Positions 8,080 to 17,576 of a stretch of 64,000 nt of DNA are shown here, in pieces; position 1 is the first letter of the stretch, and every line of letters begins with the position of its first letter. The notes beneath the pieces are model-generated. The model had not been told where the DNA came from, did no database searches, and saw only the letters and a list, made by a program, of their open reading frames with translations. The stretch covers positions 62,001-126,000 of the forward strand of contig NZ_JBGCCT010000033.1 in NCBI RefSeq assembly GCF_041260665.1, in the 5' to 3' direction. The position numbers and the translations under genes are program-made. The stretch is from Catenulispora sp. GP43. Lineage in GTDB: Bacteria > Actinomycetota > Actinomycetes > Streptomycetales > Catenulisporaceae.

Positions 8080-8961
8080 TCAGCCGGTGGTGGCCTTGGC
8101 TGCCTTCTCGATGAGGGTGGTGACCGCGCCGGGGTCGGTGACCATGATCAGGTGGGGGCCGTTGACCTCCACCGTGTGCGCGTGGGCGCGGGCGGCCATG
8201 AATCGCTCCAGGTTCGGGGCGATCGCGTCGTCCTGCTTGGCGACCATGTACCAGGACGGGGTCGTCTGCCACGCCGGCGTTCCGGAGGGTTGGGTGGCCG
8301 AGTCCAGGCTCAGTGGCCGCTGCTCGACCGCGAGGGCCTGTTCCTGTGCTCGGGGCAGCAGGTTGTTCAAGAAGACCGTCGGGTACTTCGCCGGGTCGAT
8401 CGTCAGTTCGGTGCCGGTGGTGCCGTCCGGCTTGGGGAAGCTGGACGGGATGGCGGGCACCGGCTGGATCTGGGAGGCCTGTGGCATAGCGTTCAGGCTG
8501 GCCAGGGAGTCCCCCTGGGCAGGGGCGAAGGCCGCGATGTACACCAGGGCCTTGACGTTCGCGTCGCCCATGACGGCGTTGGTGATGACGGCGCCGCCGT
8601 AGGAGTGGCCGACCAGGATGATCGGGCCCTTGATCTGCTTGAGGACGCTGTTGATGTATGCGGCGTCCGTGCTCAGGCCGCGCAGCGGGTTCGGCGGGGC
8701 GATGACCGGGTACCCGGCGGCCTGCAGGCGCTCCACCACCGGCGTCCAGCCGGCCGCGTCCGCCCACGCACCGTGGACCAGGACCACTGTGGGCTTGACG
8801 CCCTCGGTGTGGTTGACGGCCTCGGCTGCCGCGGTCACCTTGTCCGCCCCGGCATGCGTGGGGCTGGCCTGCGCGCTGCCGGTCAGCGCGATCGCCGACA
8901 GCCCCGCGGCTGCCACCGCCCCGCCGACCACCATTGCGACGTGCTTTCGGTGTTGCATCAT
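8080..8961 (-). CDS. Secreted alpha/beta hydrolase, paralogue B of three
   Basis: Of 293 residues, the first 32 or so form a signal peptide (MQHRKH, a hydrophobic core VAMVVGGAVAAAGLSAIAL, then cleavage near AQA-SP). The mature part repeats the layout of its neighbours: VVLVHGAWADAAGW, IILVGHSYGGAVITNAVMGD with the nucleophile Ser, and a late His in VNGPHLIMV. The export signal means this copy acts outside the membrane while paralogues A and C stay inside. An extracellular ester or lactone substrate, with products handled by the cytoplasmic copies, is a reasonable but untested idea. Confidence 0.85.
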   Translation of the reverse strand: MMQHRKHVAMVVGGAVAAAGLSAIALTGSAQASPTHAGADKVTAAAEAVNHTEGVKPTVVLVHGAWADAAGWTPVVERLQAAGYPVIAPPNPLRGLSTDAAYINSVLKQIKGPIILVGHSYGGAVITNAVMGDANVKALVYIAAFAPAQGDSLASLNAMPQASQIQPVPAIPSSFPKPDGTTGTELTIDPAKYPTVFLNNLLPRAQEQALAVEQRPLSLDSATQPSGTPAWQTTPSWYMVAKQDDAIAPNLERFMAARAHAHTVEVNGPHLIMVTDPGAVTTLIEKAAKATTG

Positions 8962-9112
8962 TGCTCTCCTCTTATGCGTGATGGTGATATTGCGAAACCA
9001 CCGTCGATCGGGCGATGACCGACGGTCACGGCGCCGCGGGCGATAGGGACCTGCGACGCCACGTCTTGGGCCGGGCGGTGCGTTAGCGCGTGGCCGGTAT
9101 CCGTGGGGGCGG

Positions 9113-9832
9113 TCAGAACTCGCAGAGCGCGCTCTTGATGAACTGGGTGGCGCGTGCGGGCTGAGCGATGAAGGCGGCGTGGGAGCCGTCGATCTCCTCG
9201 GTGGTCGCGCCCATACGCGAGGCCATGAATCGCTGGGCGTCCGGCGGGATGGCGTTGTCGCGCCGGGCGATCTGGTACCAGGACGGGATGGTCTTCCAGC
9301 CGGCGGCGGTGGCCTGCTCGGTGAACGCGGCGGCTGCGAGGGGCCTTTGGGTGACGCTCATGACGTAGGCCTGCTCGGCGGGAAGGTCGGCGCAGAACGT
9401 CTGCTGGAACCAGCCGGGATCGATGTACCCGTCTGGGCCGCCGGTGGCGGCGGGTGCCTCGTACGAGGTCGGCCGAATCGTGTCGGCCAGCATCGGGGGC
9501 GGGAAGGCGGCCTGGACCGTGGCGCAACTCTCGCCCTCGTCGAGGCTGAAGGCGGCCAGGTAGATCAGGGCCTTGACGTTGTCGAGTCCGCAGGACGCCT
9601 GCGTGATCACGGCCCCGCCGTAGGAGTGACCGACGAGTACGACCGGCCCGTCGATCGTGTCGGCCACCGAGCGGACCGCTGCCGCATCGCCAGCCAGGCC
9701 GCGAAGTGGGTTGGGGGGCGCGATCAGGTTGTATCCGCAGGTCGTCAATTCGCGGATCACACCGCTGAACCCGGAGGCGTCAGCGAACGCTCCGTGGACC
9801 AGGACGACGGTGAGTTTGGTCGGATCGGGCAT
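9113..9832 (-). CDS. Alpha/beta hydrolase, paralogue C of three
   Basis: The 239 residues start at MPDPTKLTVVLVHGAFADAS, with GHSYGG as nucleophile elbow and DGSHAAFIAQPA carrying the late His. It is the closest relative of paralogue A in length, motifs and C-terminal sequence. The ATG at 9832 was preferred because the open frame upstream is low-complexity and reaches into the next gene. It is divergent from the LAL regulator that starts about 250 bases away; the shared intergenic region makes it the most likely local target of that regulator. Confidence 0.85.
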   Translation of the reverse strand: MPDPTKLTVVLVHGAFADASGFSGVIRELTTCGYNLIAPPNPLRGLAGDAAAVRSVADTIDGPVVLVGHSYGGAVITQASCGLDNVKALIYLAAFSLDEGESCATVQAAFPPPMLADTIRPTSYEAPAATGGPDGYIDPGWFQQTFCADLPAEQAYVMSVTQRPLAAAAFTEQATAAGWKTIPSWYQIARRDNAIPPDAQRFMASRMGATTEEIDGSHAAFIAQPARATQFIKSALCEF

Positions 9833-10087
9833 TGGAAGTCTCCTTCCCGATGTGAAGGTTCGTTGATTCGTCGGGAAAAGTTCGCGGAAACCGAGAATGG
9901 AAACGCGATTGCCGTCGCAGAAATCTACGAAGCCCCTTTTCCAGGACCGCCGATGGAATGATCGTCGCAGCGGACGAGCCCGGGAAGTATCAGTCGGATG
10001 ACTGGACTGGAGGGCCGGAGCGCGGTCAGCGATCACGGGTGCAGCCGTCGATCCGAGCGAGACGGAGATCGAGTTACTCTGCCTGGC

Positions 10088-12832
10088 ATGTCGCTGTGGG
10101 AATCCGTGGGTGCCCGTCCCGTGAACCTGGTCGGCCGGGTTGCGGAGCGTCGGGTACTTCAGCAGCTTGTCGAGGCTGTGCAAGGCGGCGAGAGCCGGGT
10201 CTTGGTCATATCTGGTGCGCCCGGCACGGGAAAGTCGGTTCTGCTGGAGGACATGGCCGAGCGGGCGGCAGGCTGTCGTGTCGTGCGCGCTTCCGGTGTG
10301 CAGTCGGAGATGGAGTTGGCGTTCGCCGCGCTGCATCAGTTGTGCGCGCCGTTCTTGGGCCTGTTGGAGGCTGTGCCGGAGCCGCAGGCGGTTGCGTTGC
10401 GGACGACGTTCGGCTTGGCCTCGGGGCCGGTTCCGGACCGCTTGCTGGTGGGCTTGGGCGTGTTGAGTCTGCTGGCGGAGGCGGCGGCGGAGCAGCCGTT
10501 GCTATGTCTGGTGGATGACGAACAATGGCTCGATCGCGCCTCCGCGCAGGCCTTCGGGTTCGTCGGCCGCCGCTTGGGTGCGGAGTCGGTGGGGCTGGTG
10601 TTCGCCACCCGGATGCTGAGCGCCGAGCTCGGCGGACTGCCGCAGATGTCGGTCGCGGGCTTGGACAAGGCCGACGCGTGCGATCTGCTGGATTCAGTGC
10701 TGACCATAAGGGTGGACCAGCGGGTTCGGGATCAGATCGTCGCCGAGACCCACGGCAATCCACTGGCGCTGGTGGAGCTGCCGCGAGAACTGACGGCCGC
10801 ACACCTGGCCGGCGGATTCGGGCTGCCCGACGCGGTGGAGGTTCCCACCAGCGCCGAGGAGATGTTCCGCCGCCGGGCCCAGGCCCTGCCGGGCACCAGC
10901 AGGAACCTGCTACTGCTGGCCGCTGCTGACCCGACCGGTGATCCGGTGCTGTTGTGGCGGGCTGCGGAACGGCTCGCCATACCGGTCTCGGCAGCGGCGG
11001 CGGCTGCCATGGCCGGGTTGATGGAGGTGGGCGCACGGGTGCGGTTCCGTCATCCGCTGGTGCGTTCCGCCGCCTACCAGTCGGCCTCAGCCCACGAGCG
11101 CCGGTTGGTGCACGGCGCGCTGGCGCAGGTCACGGACCCGGTATCGGATCCAGACCGGCGGGCCTGGCACCGGGCACACGCCGCTGATGAGCCTGACGAG
11201 GAGGTCGCAGCCGAGCTCGAACGTTCGGCCGGACGGGCTCAGGCGCGCGGCGGCCTCGCGGCCGCCGCTGCGTTCCTTGAACGGGCGGCGATCCTGACGC
11301 CCGATCCGGTGCAACGGGCCCGCCGGGCGCTGGCCGGAGCGCAGGCCAAGCTCCAGGCGGGCGAGTTCGACGCGGCGCACGACGTGCTGGCCCTGGCCCA
11401 GGCCGGTCCCCTCGGCGAGGCGGAGCAGGCGCGGGTCACGGTCGTACAGGCTCAACTCGCGTTCGCCGCGAGCAGGGGCAGCGAGGTGCCGTCGCTGCTG
11501 CTGGCGGCGGCTGCGCGGCTTGAGCCGGTCGATGCCGGCCTGGCCCGCATGACGTACATGGATGCGATCCGCGCGGCGGTGTACGTGGGCCGTTTCGCTG
11601 CCCCGGGCGCCGATCTTTCGGCCGTGGCCCGGGCCGTGGAGGCCGCCGACCTACCGCCGCGACCCTCCCGCCTGCTGGATGACCTCGCCGCCAACTTCCC
11701 CCGCGTCGGCCTGCCGGTGCCGGAGTTCATCACCGCCTTGCGTGGCGTCGGAGATCCAGGCGCCTCCCTGGAAGGCGAGATGCGCTGGCTGTCGATGACC
11801 GGATTCGCGGCTTCCGGCGTGTGGGACTACGAACGCTGGGAGATGCTGATCAACCGGTACGTCCAGCTGTGTCGGCAGCACGGCGCCCTCACCGAGCTCC
11901 GACTCGCACTCACTGCCCGGTCGATCCAGCTGCTGGTCGCCGGAGAACTGGCCGCCGCCGGCACCGCGGTCGAGGAACTGCAAGCAGCAGTCAGCGCCAC
12001 CGGAAGCAAGCTGGCGCCCTACGGAGCGGTGGCACTTGCTGCGTTCCGCGGCCGCCACAGCGAGGCGTCGGCGCTGATCGAGGCCGCCGCCACGGACGCC
12101 GAGCAGCGCGGCGAGGGACTAGCGGTCACCTCCGTTGAATGGGCGAACGCGGTGCTCAACAACGGACTCGGCCACTACGGGAAGGCGCTGGCCGCCGCGC
12201 AACGGGCCAGCGAGTACCTGAAGGAGGATCTCGGGTTGCGGAACTGGGCACTGGCGGAAATGGTCGAAGCCGCCGTGCGTACCGGAGACACTGACGCGGC
12301 ACACAGCGCCTACCGCCTGCTCGCCGAGACGACTCAAGGTGGTGGAGGCCACTGGGCGCTCGGCGTCCAAGCCCGCTCGCACGCGCTGCTCGCGGCCAAC
12401 GGGCAGGCCGAGGACCTGTACCTGGAGTCGATTGAACGGCTCGGCCAGGTTCCGGTCCGCGCTGAACTCGCTCGCGCCCATCTGCTCTACGGGGAGTGGC
12501 TGCGCAGGGAACGGCGGCGCGCTGACGCCCGTACTCAACTACGCCAGGCCCATGCCCTGTTCGACGCGATGGGCATGGCGGCATTCGCGGAACGGGCCGG
12601 CCGTGAACTGTGGACCACCGGACAGCCCACCGGGCAGCGCACCGCCCGCAACACCGGTGAACTGACCGCCCAGGAAGCGCAGGTCGCGAAACTGGCCAGA
12701 GACGGGCTGACCAATCCTGAGATCGGCGCCCGGCTGTTCATCAGTGCTCGTACCGTCGAGTATCACCTCGGCAAGGTCTTCGCCAAGCTCGGCATCGCCT
12801 CCCGCAGCCGACTCGACCGGGTACTGCCGTAG
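10088..12832 (+). CDS. LuxR-family ATPase (LAL, STAND) transcription regulator
   Basis: The 914-residue protein has Walker A GAPGTGKS at residues 43-50, Walker B in PLLCLVDDEQWLD, then a long alpha-helical TPR-like middle. The C-terminal LuxR helix-turn-helix (about 850-910) reads LTAQEAQVAKLARDGLTNPE, then SARTVEYHLGKVFAKLGI. LALs are STAND ATPases: inducer binding to the middle domain with ATP exchange drives oligomerisation and promoter activation, as in MalT. The ATG at 10088 places the P-loop at the usual distance from the N-terminus; an upstream in-frame start at 9998 is possible. It is divergent from hydrolase C. Its inducer cannot be read from sequence. Confidence 0.9.
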   Translation: MSLWESVGARPVNLVGRVAERRVLQQLVEAVQGGESRVLVISGAPGTGKSVLLEDMAERAAGCRVVRASGVQSEMELAFAALHQLCAPFLGLLEAVPEPQAVALRTTFGLASGPVPDRLLVGLGVLSLLAEAAAEQPLLCLVDDEQWLDRASAQAFGFVGRRLGAESVGLVFATRMLSAELGGLPQMSVAGLDKADACDLLDSVLTIRVDQRVRDQIVAETHGNPLALVELPRELTAAHLAGGFGLPDAVEVPTSAEEMFRRRAQALPGTSRNLLLLAAADPTGDPVLLWRAAERLAIPVSAAAAAAMAGLMEVGARVRFRHPLVRSAAYQSASAHERRLVHGALAQVTDPVSDPDRRAWHRAHAADEPDEEVAAELERSAGRAQARGGLAAAAAFLERAAILTPDPVQRARRALAGAQAKLQAGEFDAAHDVLALAQAGPLGEAEQARVTVVQAQLAFAASRGSEVPSLLLAAAARLEPVDAGLARMTYMDAIRAAVYVGRFAAPGADLSAVARAVEAADLPPRPSRLLDDLAANFPRVGLPVPEFITALRGVGDPGASLEGEMRWLSMTGFAASGVWDYERWEMLINRYVQLCRQHGALTELRLALTARSIQLLVAGELAAAGTAVEELQAAVSATGSKLAPYGAVALAAFRGRHSEASALIEAAATDAEQRGEGLAVTSVEWANAVLNNGLGHYGKALAAAQRASEYLKEDLGLRNWALAEMVEAAVRTGDTDAAHSAYRLLAETTQGGGGHWALGVQARSHALLAANGQAEDLYLESIERLGQVPVRAELARAHLLYGEWLRRERRRADARTQLRQAHALFDAMGMAAFAERAGRELWTTGQPTGQRTARNTGELTAQEAQVAKLARDGLTNPEIGARLFISARTVEYHLGKVFAKLGIASRSRLDRVLP

Positions 12833-12936
12833 TCCAGCACGGAAGCCCTGGCTCTCCCGGAAGCACATGGACCGGTCGATTGAAGTTCAGACCACACCTC
12901 GTGGCTCGTCCATTCGCCGGGCAGAGCCGAGATACT

Positions 12937-15735
12937 TCAGTCGAACGTGTGAGGCCTGCCTTCGCGGGCGGCCAGCGCGTCCCGCAGCGCCGCGCGGGTA
13001 GTGATCCCCAGCTTCGGGTAGAGCTGGTAAAGGTGGTGACCGACGGTGCGGTGGGACAGGCTCAGCCGTTCGGCGATCTGCTTGTTGGTCAGGCCGCGAG
13101 CGGCCAGGTCCGCGATCTCCAGCTCCTGAGGGGTGAGCAGTACGTCGGCGGCTTCGCCCGATTTCCGAGACGGGCTTTGACCGGCGGCGCGAAGTTCTAC
13201 GGCAGCTCTGTCCGCCCAGAGGGCAGCACCGAGTCCCTGGAAGCCAGAGAGCGCGGACGACAGACGTGTCCGCGCCTCACTGATACGCCGAGTTCGGCGC
13301 AGGTGTTCGCCATAAAGCAGTTCTGCCCGGGCGGCCTCGAACGGCCAGCGGTGCGCTTGCGGCGCCGATAGCGCAGCCTCGTAGTGCTGGTCGCTCTTTT
13401 CCGGGTCGGGTTCGGTCAGGGCCTCGATCACGGACACGTTCACCCGCATGCGCGTGGAGAGCGCGGCCATATCCGAGTCTCGGACCGCGCGGGCATGCCT
13501 TCGTGCCTCATCGGTGCGCCCGGTATGCATGGCGGCTTCGACGAGGTCGATGGCGTTCCACAAGGCGACCGGGGTGAAGGGAGCCAACTCCCCAGGTGGA
13601 GAGACGAGGCATGACTGGCGGTACGCTTCCTCGAACTGCCCGCTTCCCAGCGCGCCCAGCGCACGGACGTGGGTGGCCCAGATGGCGGCCCCGTTGGCCC
13701 CACGCGGCGCGGCCCACCGCTTGAGCTGCTCGGTCAGCGCGCGGTTGGTGTCCGTCTCGCCGCGTAGGGCGGCGACGTAGGCCTGCAGATAGCGGAAGTA
13801 CCAGACGAAGAAGCTGTATCCGTGCTCGTCGCAGATCTTCAGCCCTTCCGCGGTGAGAACGTCGACCTCGTCCCAACGGCCTGCGAACAGATCTCCGGCG
13901 CACAGGTGCATGAGGGCGGAAATGTGGCGGCGAGCGGGGCTCTGGCCACGGCGGCCCTGACGCACCACACGCCACGACTTCTCCCGCACTGTTTCCAACC
14001 GGTCGGCGAACACCGACGCGGTGGCCAGACGGATCACGCGAGTCGGGTCTGTCTCATCGGAGGCTGCTCGCAGCGCCCGCTCCAAGCGCTCCACCGCCTC
14101 ACCCCCCGTGCGGGCCGCGTCGCCGAAGATCCGGGAGTTCAGCCACAGCAGTTCGCAGACCTCGTCGCCAAGGTGGTCCACGGCCCGGATCAGCGGCTTC
14201 CACAGCTCGGCGCGTCCGCCGTACCAGCACAGCAGGAGCAGGGTGTGTAATGCCTCGGCGAGTGCGAAGCCGTCCCTCGGTTCATCAGAGGCCAGGTGGG
14301 CGTCTATCGCGTCGGTCAGCAGGCTGTGCGCCGTCTCCACGTTGCTGTCACTGTTGATGAGCAGGTGGGCGGTGGCGGCCGCAGCCAGGAGCGAACGATG
14401 CAAAGCGGGGTCCGCCTCGCGGGCGCTGTCCAGTAAGACCGAGGCGTTGCGTAGGGCGCCGCCGGAGTCCGCGCCGATATACGCGGCTTCTGCGAGCCTT
14501 CGGCTCCTATCGGCGGCCAGTGGGCTGAGTCGTGCGGCATGGCAAAGCGCGGCGACGGCGCCGGCCGCGTCTCCACGCGCCAAGATGCGCTGGGCTACCG
14601 CTTCCAGTTGCTCGGCGACGGTCTCGTCAGGCGTAGCGGTGGCCTCGGCGAGATGCCAGGCGCGTCGCTCGGGGAACGCGTCCAGTGCTTCGGCCAGCGT
14701 AAGGTGCGCCACCCGGCGTTCACCGGAGCTCGCAGTCTCCACCACAGCGGATGCCAGTAGGGGATGACTGAAGGTGAGCCGATACGACGCCAGGTCCACG
14801 ACCACCACGCGCGCTCGCTCCGCGGAACCGAGAACGTTCACGCATGATGCGCCCACGCACGCCTCGATTGCCGACAGGTCACCTGTGCCGTCGAGTGCGG
14901 CCAACAGCAGTGCCTGCCGACACTCCGGCGGGAGTTCCGCGACGCGCCCTGCGAATAGCGCCTTCAGTCGTTCGTTGAGCGGCAGGATCGAGGGCATGTC
15001 GATCTCCGCTCGTTGCTGCGGGCTGGACAGCGCTTCAGGCAGTTCGACCAGTGCTAGTGGGTTGCCGCGCGCGGCCTCGACGATACGGCGCCTGACGCTG
15101 AAGGCGAGTTGGGGGTGGGTGACCCTGAGCAACTCGTGGGAGGAGATCTCCGGCAGCGGCTTGAGGACGTACTCGGGCAGGCCGTTTCGTTCGAAGTAGC
15201 CGTCGGAATCCGAGCGGCCGGCGGCCAGGAACCCGATCTTGCTGCCGCTCAGGCGGCGCGCCACGAATCCGAAGACCACCGACGTTGCCCGGTCCAGCCA
15301 GGGTATGTCGTCCACTACCAGCAGGGCCGGAGCCTCCTCCGCGACCTGGCGGAGCAAGAGCAAAGTCGCCGTCGACACCAGCAACAGGTCGGGGGCTGGA
15401 CCGGAACCGATGCCGGTCGCCACTCGCAGGGCGTCGCGGTGCAGCTCGCTGAGGCGTTCCAGGTACGGTAAGAGCGGGACGAGCAGTTGGTTGAGGCCCG
15501 AGTAGCTGATACAGGCTTCGAACTGGACACCCGTCACCCGCAGCACGGTGTAGCCGATGCCTTGGGCATCGTGGGCCGCCGTGTCCAGCAACATCGACTT
15601 GCCGATGCCCGGCTCGCCCGTCACCACCAGCGCACCGCCCGCGGCGGATAGGCCTTTGATGAAGTGGCCGACGACGGCCAAGCTCTCTTCCCTGCCGACC
15701 ATCAGCCGTACGGGATGTACCGAAGAGGTTGCCAT
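12937..15735 (-). CDS. LuxR-family ATPase (LAL, STAND) transcription regulator
   Basis: The 932 residues begin MATSSVHPVRLMVGREESL. Walker A GEPGIGKS lies at 40-47 and Walker B in ALLVVDDIPWLD. A TPR-like helical middle follows, and a C-terminal HTH with LTPQELEIADLAARGLTNKQ and SHRTVGHHLYQLYPKLG ends the protein. It is convergent with the previous LAL; only about 100 bases separate their stop codons. Sequence outside the ATPase and HTH blocks differs widely from its neighbours, so it probably responds to a different signal. No enzyme gene is directly coupled to it; the SDR/DUF998 pair upstream is on the same strand 300 bases away. Confidence 0.9.
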   Translation of the reverse strand: MATSSVHPVRLMVGREESLAVVGHFIKGLSAAGGALVVTGEPGIGKSMLLDTAAHDAQGIGYTVLRVTGVQFEACISYSGLNQLLVPLLPYLERLSELHRDALRVATGIGSGPAPDLLLVSTATLLLLRQVAEEAPALLVVDDIPWLDRATSVVFGFVARRLSGSKIGFLAAGRSDSDGYFERNGLPEYVLKPLPEISSHELLRVTHPQLAFSVRRRIVEAARGNPLALVELPEALSSPQQRAEIDMPSILPLNERLKALFAGRVAELPPECRQALLLAALDGTGDLSAIEACVGASCVNVLGSAERARVVVVDLASYRLTFSHPLLASAVVETASSGERRVAHLTLAEALDAFPERRAWHLAEATATPDETVAEQLEAVAQRILARGDAAGAVAALCHAARLSPLAADRSRRLAEAAYIGADSGGALRNASVLLDSAREADPALHRSLLAAAATAHLLINSDSNVETAHSLLTDAIDAHLASDEPRDGFALAEALHTLLLLCWYGGRAELWKPLIRAVDHLGDEVCELLWLNSRIFGDAARTGGEAVERLERALRAASDETDPTRVIRLATASVFADRLETVREKSWRVVRQGRRGQSPARRHISALMHLCAGDLFAGRWDEVDVLTAEGLKICDEHGYSFFVWYFRYLQAYVAALRGETDTNRALTEQLKRWAAPRGANGAAIWATHVRALGALGSGQFEEAYRQSCLVSPPGELAPFTPVALWNAIDLVEAAMHTGRTDEARRHARAVRDSDMAALSTRMRVNVSVIEALTEPDPEKSDQHYEAALSAPQAHRWPFEAARAELLYGEHLRRTRRISEARTRLSSALSGFQGLGAALWADRAAVELRAAGQSPSRKSGEAADVLLTPQELEIADLAARGLTNKQIAERLSLSHRTVGHHLYQLYPKLGITTRAALRDALAAREGRPHTFD

Positions 15736-15978
15736 CAGAGCGCTCCTGGGTGGAGGTGTGGGTGTCGAAGTCCGTCCTGATGGGCATGCCGTCGTGACGC
15801 GAGGCGGCCATCGAGCTGGCAGAAGGCGAGAAAGCCCTTCCAGCCTGCGGCGATCGCGGGCGCTCGCGCATCAGGGAGTCCCCAGCCGAATTACGTGCCG
15901 CCAAGAGGAAACGACTAGGGAGGCAGGGCTGATCAACTGGATGCCACAGGTACTTCCGTGAGCAAAGAAGCCACGGCA

Positions 15979-16002
15979 CCGCGGGCCACGACGGGCCCGC
16001 GG
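15979..16002 (-). terminator. Hairpin after the SDR gene
   Basis: Perfect 9-bp arms ccgcgggcc and ggcccgcgg surround a six-base loop, starting 29 bases past the SDR stop codon. The remaining roughly 240 bases to the LAL start show no gene. Confidence 0.55.
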
Positions 16003-16031
16003 CACTACGCCCATGACGAGCGGCGGCCTAT

Positions 16032-16805
16032 CTAGCGTGCGGCCAGGTATCCGCCGTCCACCGGCAACGTCGCGCCGTGGATATGGGCGGCCCGGTCGCC
16101 GGCCAGGAACACGACAGCATCCGCGACCTCGTCGGACGTACCCGGCCGGCCGTCGGGGGCGACGGACGCGATGTCGCGCAGCACGGCGTGGTACGGGGCG
16201 TTCTCCCGCGTCATCGTCGGACCCGGGACGACGGCGTTGACCCGGACGCCCTTCGGCGCCAGCTCCGCGGCCCACGAGGCCGTCAGCGAGTGCAGCGCGG
16301 CCTTGGTCGCGCCGTACAGGGCGGACACCGGCGACCCGATCGCGCCGCTGATCGAACCGATGTTGACGATCACGCCGCCACCGCTGTCGACCATGGCCGG
16401 CGCGAGCGCGGCGACCAGCAGCGCCGGGGCCTTCACGTTCACGCCGAAGGCCGCGTCGGCCATCTGCTCGCCGACCTCGGTGAGCGACTGCGCCGGAATG
16501 AGCACTGCGGCGTTGTTGACCAGCAGGTTGATCGGTCCGCCCACCCGCTCGGCGGCCTCGCGGGCCAGCCGGGCCACGGCCAGACCGCCCTCGGCCAGAT
16601 CGGCGCGCACGAAGTGCGCGGTGCCGCCCGCGGCGTGGATCTCCTTGATCACCGCCTCGCCGGCAGCGTCGTCGCGGCCTGACACCACCACGGCCGCACC
16701 CTCGCGGGCCAGGGCCAGGGCGACCGACCGCCCGATGCCCGAGGTCGATCCGGTCACCAGGGCGCGGCGCCCCGACAACTGCGGGGAAGAAACAGGGGTG
16801 GTCAT
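16032..16805 (-). CDS. Short-chain dehydrogenase/reductase (classical SDR)
   Basis: The 257-residue oxidoreductase has the NAD(P) motif ALVTGSTSGIGRSVALAL (TGxxxGIG), the structural NNAA motif in LLVNNAAVL, and the catalytic Ser-Tyr-Lys set: NIGSISGAIGS and SALYGATKAALHSL (YxxxK). The C-terminus HIHGATLPVDGGYLA is typical of FabG-like enzymes. It should interconvert a keto group and an alcohol. Its ATG overlaps the stop codon of the DUF998 gene by four bases (ATGA), so the two are translationally coupled. The divergent TetR is the obvious regulator. Confidence 0.9.
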   Translation of the reverse strand: MTTPVSSPQLSGRRALVTGSTSGIGRSVALALAREGAAVVVSGRDDAAGEAVIKEIHAAGGTAHFVRADLAEGGLAVARLAREAAERVGGPINLLVNNAAVLIPAQSLTEVGEQMADAAFGVNVKAPALLVAALAPAMVDSGGGVIVNIGSISGAIGSPVSALYGATKAALHSLTASWAAELAPKGVRVNAVVPGPTMTRENAPYHAVLRDIASVAPDGRPGTSDEVADAVVFLAGDRAAHIHGATLPVDGGYLAAR

Positions 16806-17518
16806 GAGGTGTGCCTTTCGAGGCTGTTGTGGACAGGGGATATCGGCGCCAGGCGCGGCGGGCGGACGAGGAGCGTCACGCCGACCAGCGCCTCGAACAG
16901 CAAGATCGTGTAGACCGAGACGCGCTCAGGGACGCCGCCGGCGGCGTGGTACAGGGGCCGGTCGACCTGGAGCAGCACGAAGGCCGCCAAACCGAGCATG
17001 CCGAGCGCCGAGCATGCCGACCGCAGCCACCGCGGCACGCCGAGCCGCTCGCCCTTCGCACCGATGACGAGCGCGATCACGTTGCCGCAGACGATCGCGG
17101 CGGCGGCGCCCACGCCGTGCACGATGATGACGCCGTTGTGCAGGGCGCGGGCCGACTCGTGGAAGAACCCGATGAGGATGACCCCGACGCCGTGCGCGAT
17201 CACCAGACCCCGCAGTACCCGGCCCAGCCGTCCGTCGACCTCACGCAGCAGCAACACGCCGGCCACGATGAACAGCACGCCCTGGGCGATGAACGCGGCG
17301 TCCATCACCAGGTGCCGGGGCGAGTTGATGACCCGGCCGTCGTACACGTCACCGGCGACGGGGTTCCCCAGGTCGCTGATGAAGCCGACGGCATAGCTGT
17401 AGGAGGGGTGGTGCCACGCCGAGGCTGCGATGTACTCCAGCACGGCGTACTGCACACCGGCGAGCAGCAGCAGAGCGCCTGCCGTCAGTGAGCGGACTCT
17501 CGTTCTCCGACTTCGCAT
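16802..17518 (-). CDS. DUF998-type integral membrane protein
   Basis: The 238 residues have about six hydrophobic segments, beginning SLTAGALLLLAGVQYAVLEY and ending near LLFEALVGVTLL. The first loop carries YSYAVGFISDLGNP, a signature of DUF998 proteins, whose function is unknown. The ATG at 17518 was chosen because it directly precedes the first membrane helix; an earlier in-frame start would run through the divergent promoter. It is the first gene of a two-gene unit with the SDR and is probably repressed by the divergent TetR through the operator at 17540-17563. Confidence 0.8.
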   Translation of the reverse strand: MRSRRTRVRSLTAGALLLLAGVQYAVLEYIAASAWHHPSYSYAVGFISDLGNPVAGDVYDGRVINSPRHLVMDAAFIAQGVLFIVAGVLLLREVDGRLGRVLRGLVIAHGVGVILIGFFHESARALHNGVIIVHGVGAAAAIVCGNVIALVIGAKGERLGVPRWLRSACSALGMLGLAAFVLLQVDRPLYHAAGGVPERVSVYTILLFEALVGVTLLVRPPRLAPISPVHNSLERHTS

Positions 17519-17539
17519 GGACGCCACGGTCGCATTCAA

Positions 17540-17563
17540 ATTTTGGGGATTCAAGTCCAAAAT
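17540..17563. promoter_or_regulatory. Palindromic operator between DUF998 and TetR genes
   Basis: The arms attttgg and ccaaaat are separated by 10 bases and lie in the 58-base gap between two divergent starts. This AT-rich dyad in GC-rich DNA is a typical TetR-family autoregulatory site and would control both directions. Confidence 0.7.
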
Positions 17564-17576
17564 ATAAGGTGGGCTC

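Noticed and set aside
9833-10336. Upstream extension of hydrolase C into the LAL gene
   Set aside because: It has no family similarity and antisense composition; paralogue A shows the normal N-terminus.
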